The notes under the pieces were generated by a model that saw nothing but the letters and a program-made list of their open reading frames with translations, had not been told where the DNA came from and did not search any database. The position numbers and the translations under genes are program-made. Positions 63,455-64,000 of a stretch of DNA of 64,000 bases are shown here, one piece after another. The stretch is from Rothia kristinae NBRC 15354 (lineage in GTDB: Bacteria; Actinomycetota; Actinomycetes; Actinomycetales; Micrococcaceae): positions 124,001-188,000 of the forward strand of contig NZ_BCSM01000004.1 of assembly GCF_001570865.1 (NCBI RefSeq), given 5' to 3'. Positions within the stretch are counted from its first letter, which is position 1, and each line of letters begins with the position of its first letter.

Positions 63455-64000
63455 TCAGAAGTAGTACGGGTACGCGGACCAGTCCGGGTCGCGCTTGCCG
63501 AGGAAGGCGTCGCGACCCTCCACGGCCTCGTCGGTCATGTACGCCAGGCGGGTGGCCTCTCCGGCGAAGACCTGCTGGCCCACCATGCCGTCGTCGGGCA
63601 GGTTGAAGGCGAACTTCAGCATCCGGATGGCCTGGGGGGACTGGCGGGCGATGTCCACGGCGTACTCCAGGGCGGTCTCCTCGAGGCGGGCGTGGTCCAC
63701 CACCTCGTTGACCGCGCCCATCTCCAGCATCCGCTGCGCGCTGTACTCCCGGGCCAGGAAGAAGATCTCCCGGGCGAACTTCTGCCCCACCTGCCGGGCC
63801 AGCAGGGCCGAGCCGTAGCCGGCGTCGAAGGAGCCGACGGTCGCGTCGGTCTGCTTGAACTTCCCGTGCTCCCGGGAGGCGATGGTCAGGTCGCACACCA
63901 CGTGCAGGGAGTGCCCGCCGCCGGCGGCCCACCCGGAGACCACCGCGATGACCACCTTGGGCATGGTGCGGATCAGCCGCTGGACCTCCAGGATGTGCAG
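63455..64000 (-). CDS. menB: 1,4-Dihydroxy-2-naphthoyl-CoA synthase (partial, 5' end outside window)
   Basis: C-terminal 181 residues, entering the window at HILEVQRLIRTMPKVVIAVV. Crotonase fold with the oxyanion-hole glycines in VSGWAAGGGHSLHVVCDLT, the MenB-specific TDATVGSFDAGYGSALLAR and the C-terminal WSAYPYYF. Converts o-succinylbenzoyl-CoA to dihydroxynaphthoyl-CoA. It is upstream of menE, 411 bp away across the repeat cluster. Confidence 0.95.
   Translation of the reverse strand: MHILEVQRLIRTMPKVVIAVVSGWAAGGGHSLHVVCDLTIASREHGKFKQTDATVGSFDAGYGSALLARQVGQKFAREIFFLAREYSAQRMLEMGAVNEVVDHARLEETALEYAVDIARQSPQAIRMLKFAFNLPDDGMVGQQVFAGEATRLAYMTDEAVEGRDAFLGKRDPDWSAYPYYF

Overview
The window is very GC-rich chromosomal DNA from a Gram-positive actinobacterium. 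GTG and TTG starts are common, many genes look leaderless, and a bS22-type micro-protein and a menaquinone/cytochrome c block are present. Gene content and order fit the Micrococcaceae (Kocuria/Micrococcus/Arthrobacter relatives). This is inferred from gene order and protein families. No 16S rRNA gene is present to confirm it.

Layout. 1-2.4 kb: peptide ABC importer (permease cut by the window edge, plus its lipoprotein). 2.6-5.2 kb: flavin disulfide oxidoreductase and zinc alcohol dehydrogenase. 5.3-6.8 kb: drug-efflux MFS gene with a frameshift. 6.9 kb: tRNA-Pro(CGG). 7.1-8.6 kb: MarR-like regulator followed by about 0.9 kb of non-coding DNA carrying a regular array of 13 AT-rich 12-bp palindromes. 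8.6-17.6 kb: heterodimeric ABC exporter, metallophosphoesterase, bifunctional PBP, DUF4177, RidA, NUDIX. 17.7-24.6 kb: Crp/GlxR-type regulator, MarP-type protease, AroQ, acetyl-CoA synthetase, two unannotated amphipathic micro-peptides with their own promoter and terminator, Nth and a CoA-type NUDIX. 24.7-34.4 kb: PolA-like polymerase, a tad pilus operon and an MrfA-type helicase. From memory, much of 13.5-41.6 kb follows the mycobacterial block Rv3646c (topA) to Rv3682 (ponA2).

34.5-45.3 kb: PPOX-fold protein, frameshifted VOC gene, Xi-class GST, methyltransferase, topA, Ppx/GppA, sugar isomerase, proC, and a small-ORF/GNAT pair. 45.4-50.9 kb: Trk potassium uptake, AcuC-type deacetylase, ArsR- and GntR-type regulators. 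51-56.7 kb: bS22, glutaredoxin-like protein, histidine phosphatase, then the system II cytochrome c genes (TlpA/ResA, CcdA, ResB, CcsB). 56.8-64 kb: PLDN protein, an apparently inserted AAA-ATPase/winged-helix gene with twin palindromic operators on its promoter, DUF4229, MFS, menA, menE and a partial menB.

Functionally, the menaquinone genes and the cytochrome c maturation genes serve one respiratory chain. The tad genes form one pilus assembly operon. Nth, the polymerase, the MrfA-type helicase and topA are DNA-maintenance genes.

The most unusual features are the palindrome array (7880-8475), the tandem PSM-like micro-peptide genes (22473-22717), the operator-controlled AAA ATPase (57263-58558), the leaderless small-ORF/GNAT pair (44599-45304) and a 23-bp mixed-orientation repeat family with 12 copies in two intergenic clusters (58986-59128 and 63118-63426).
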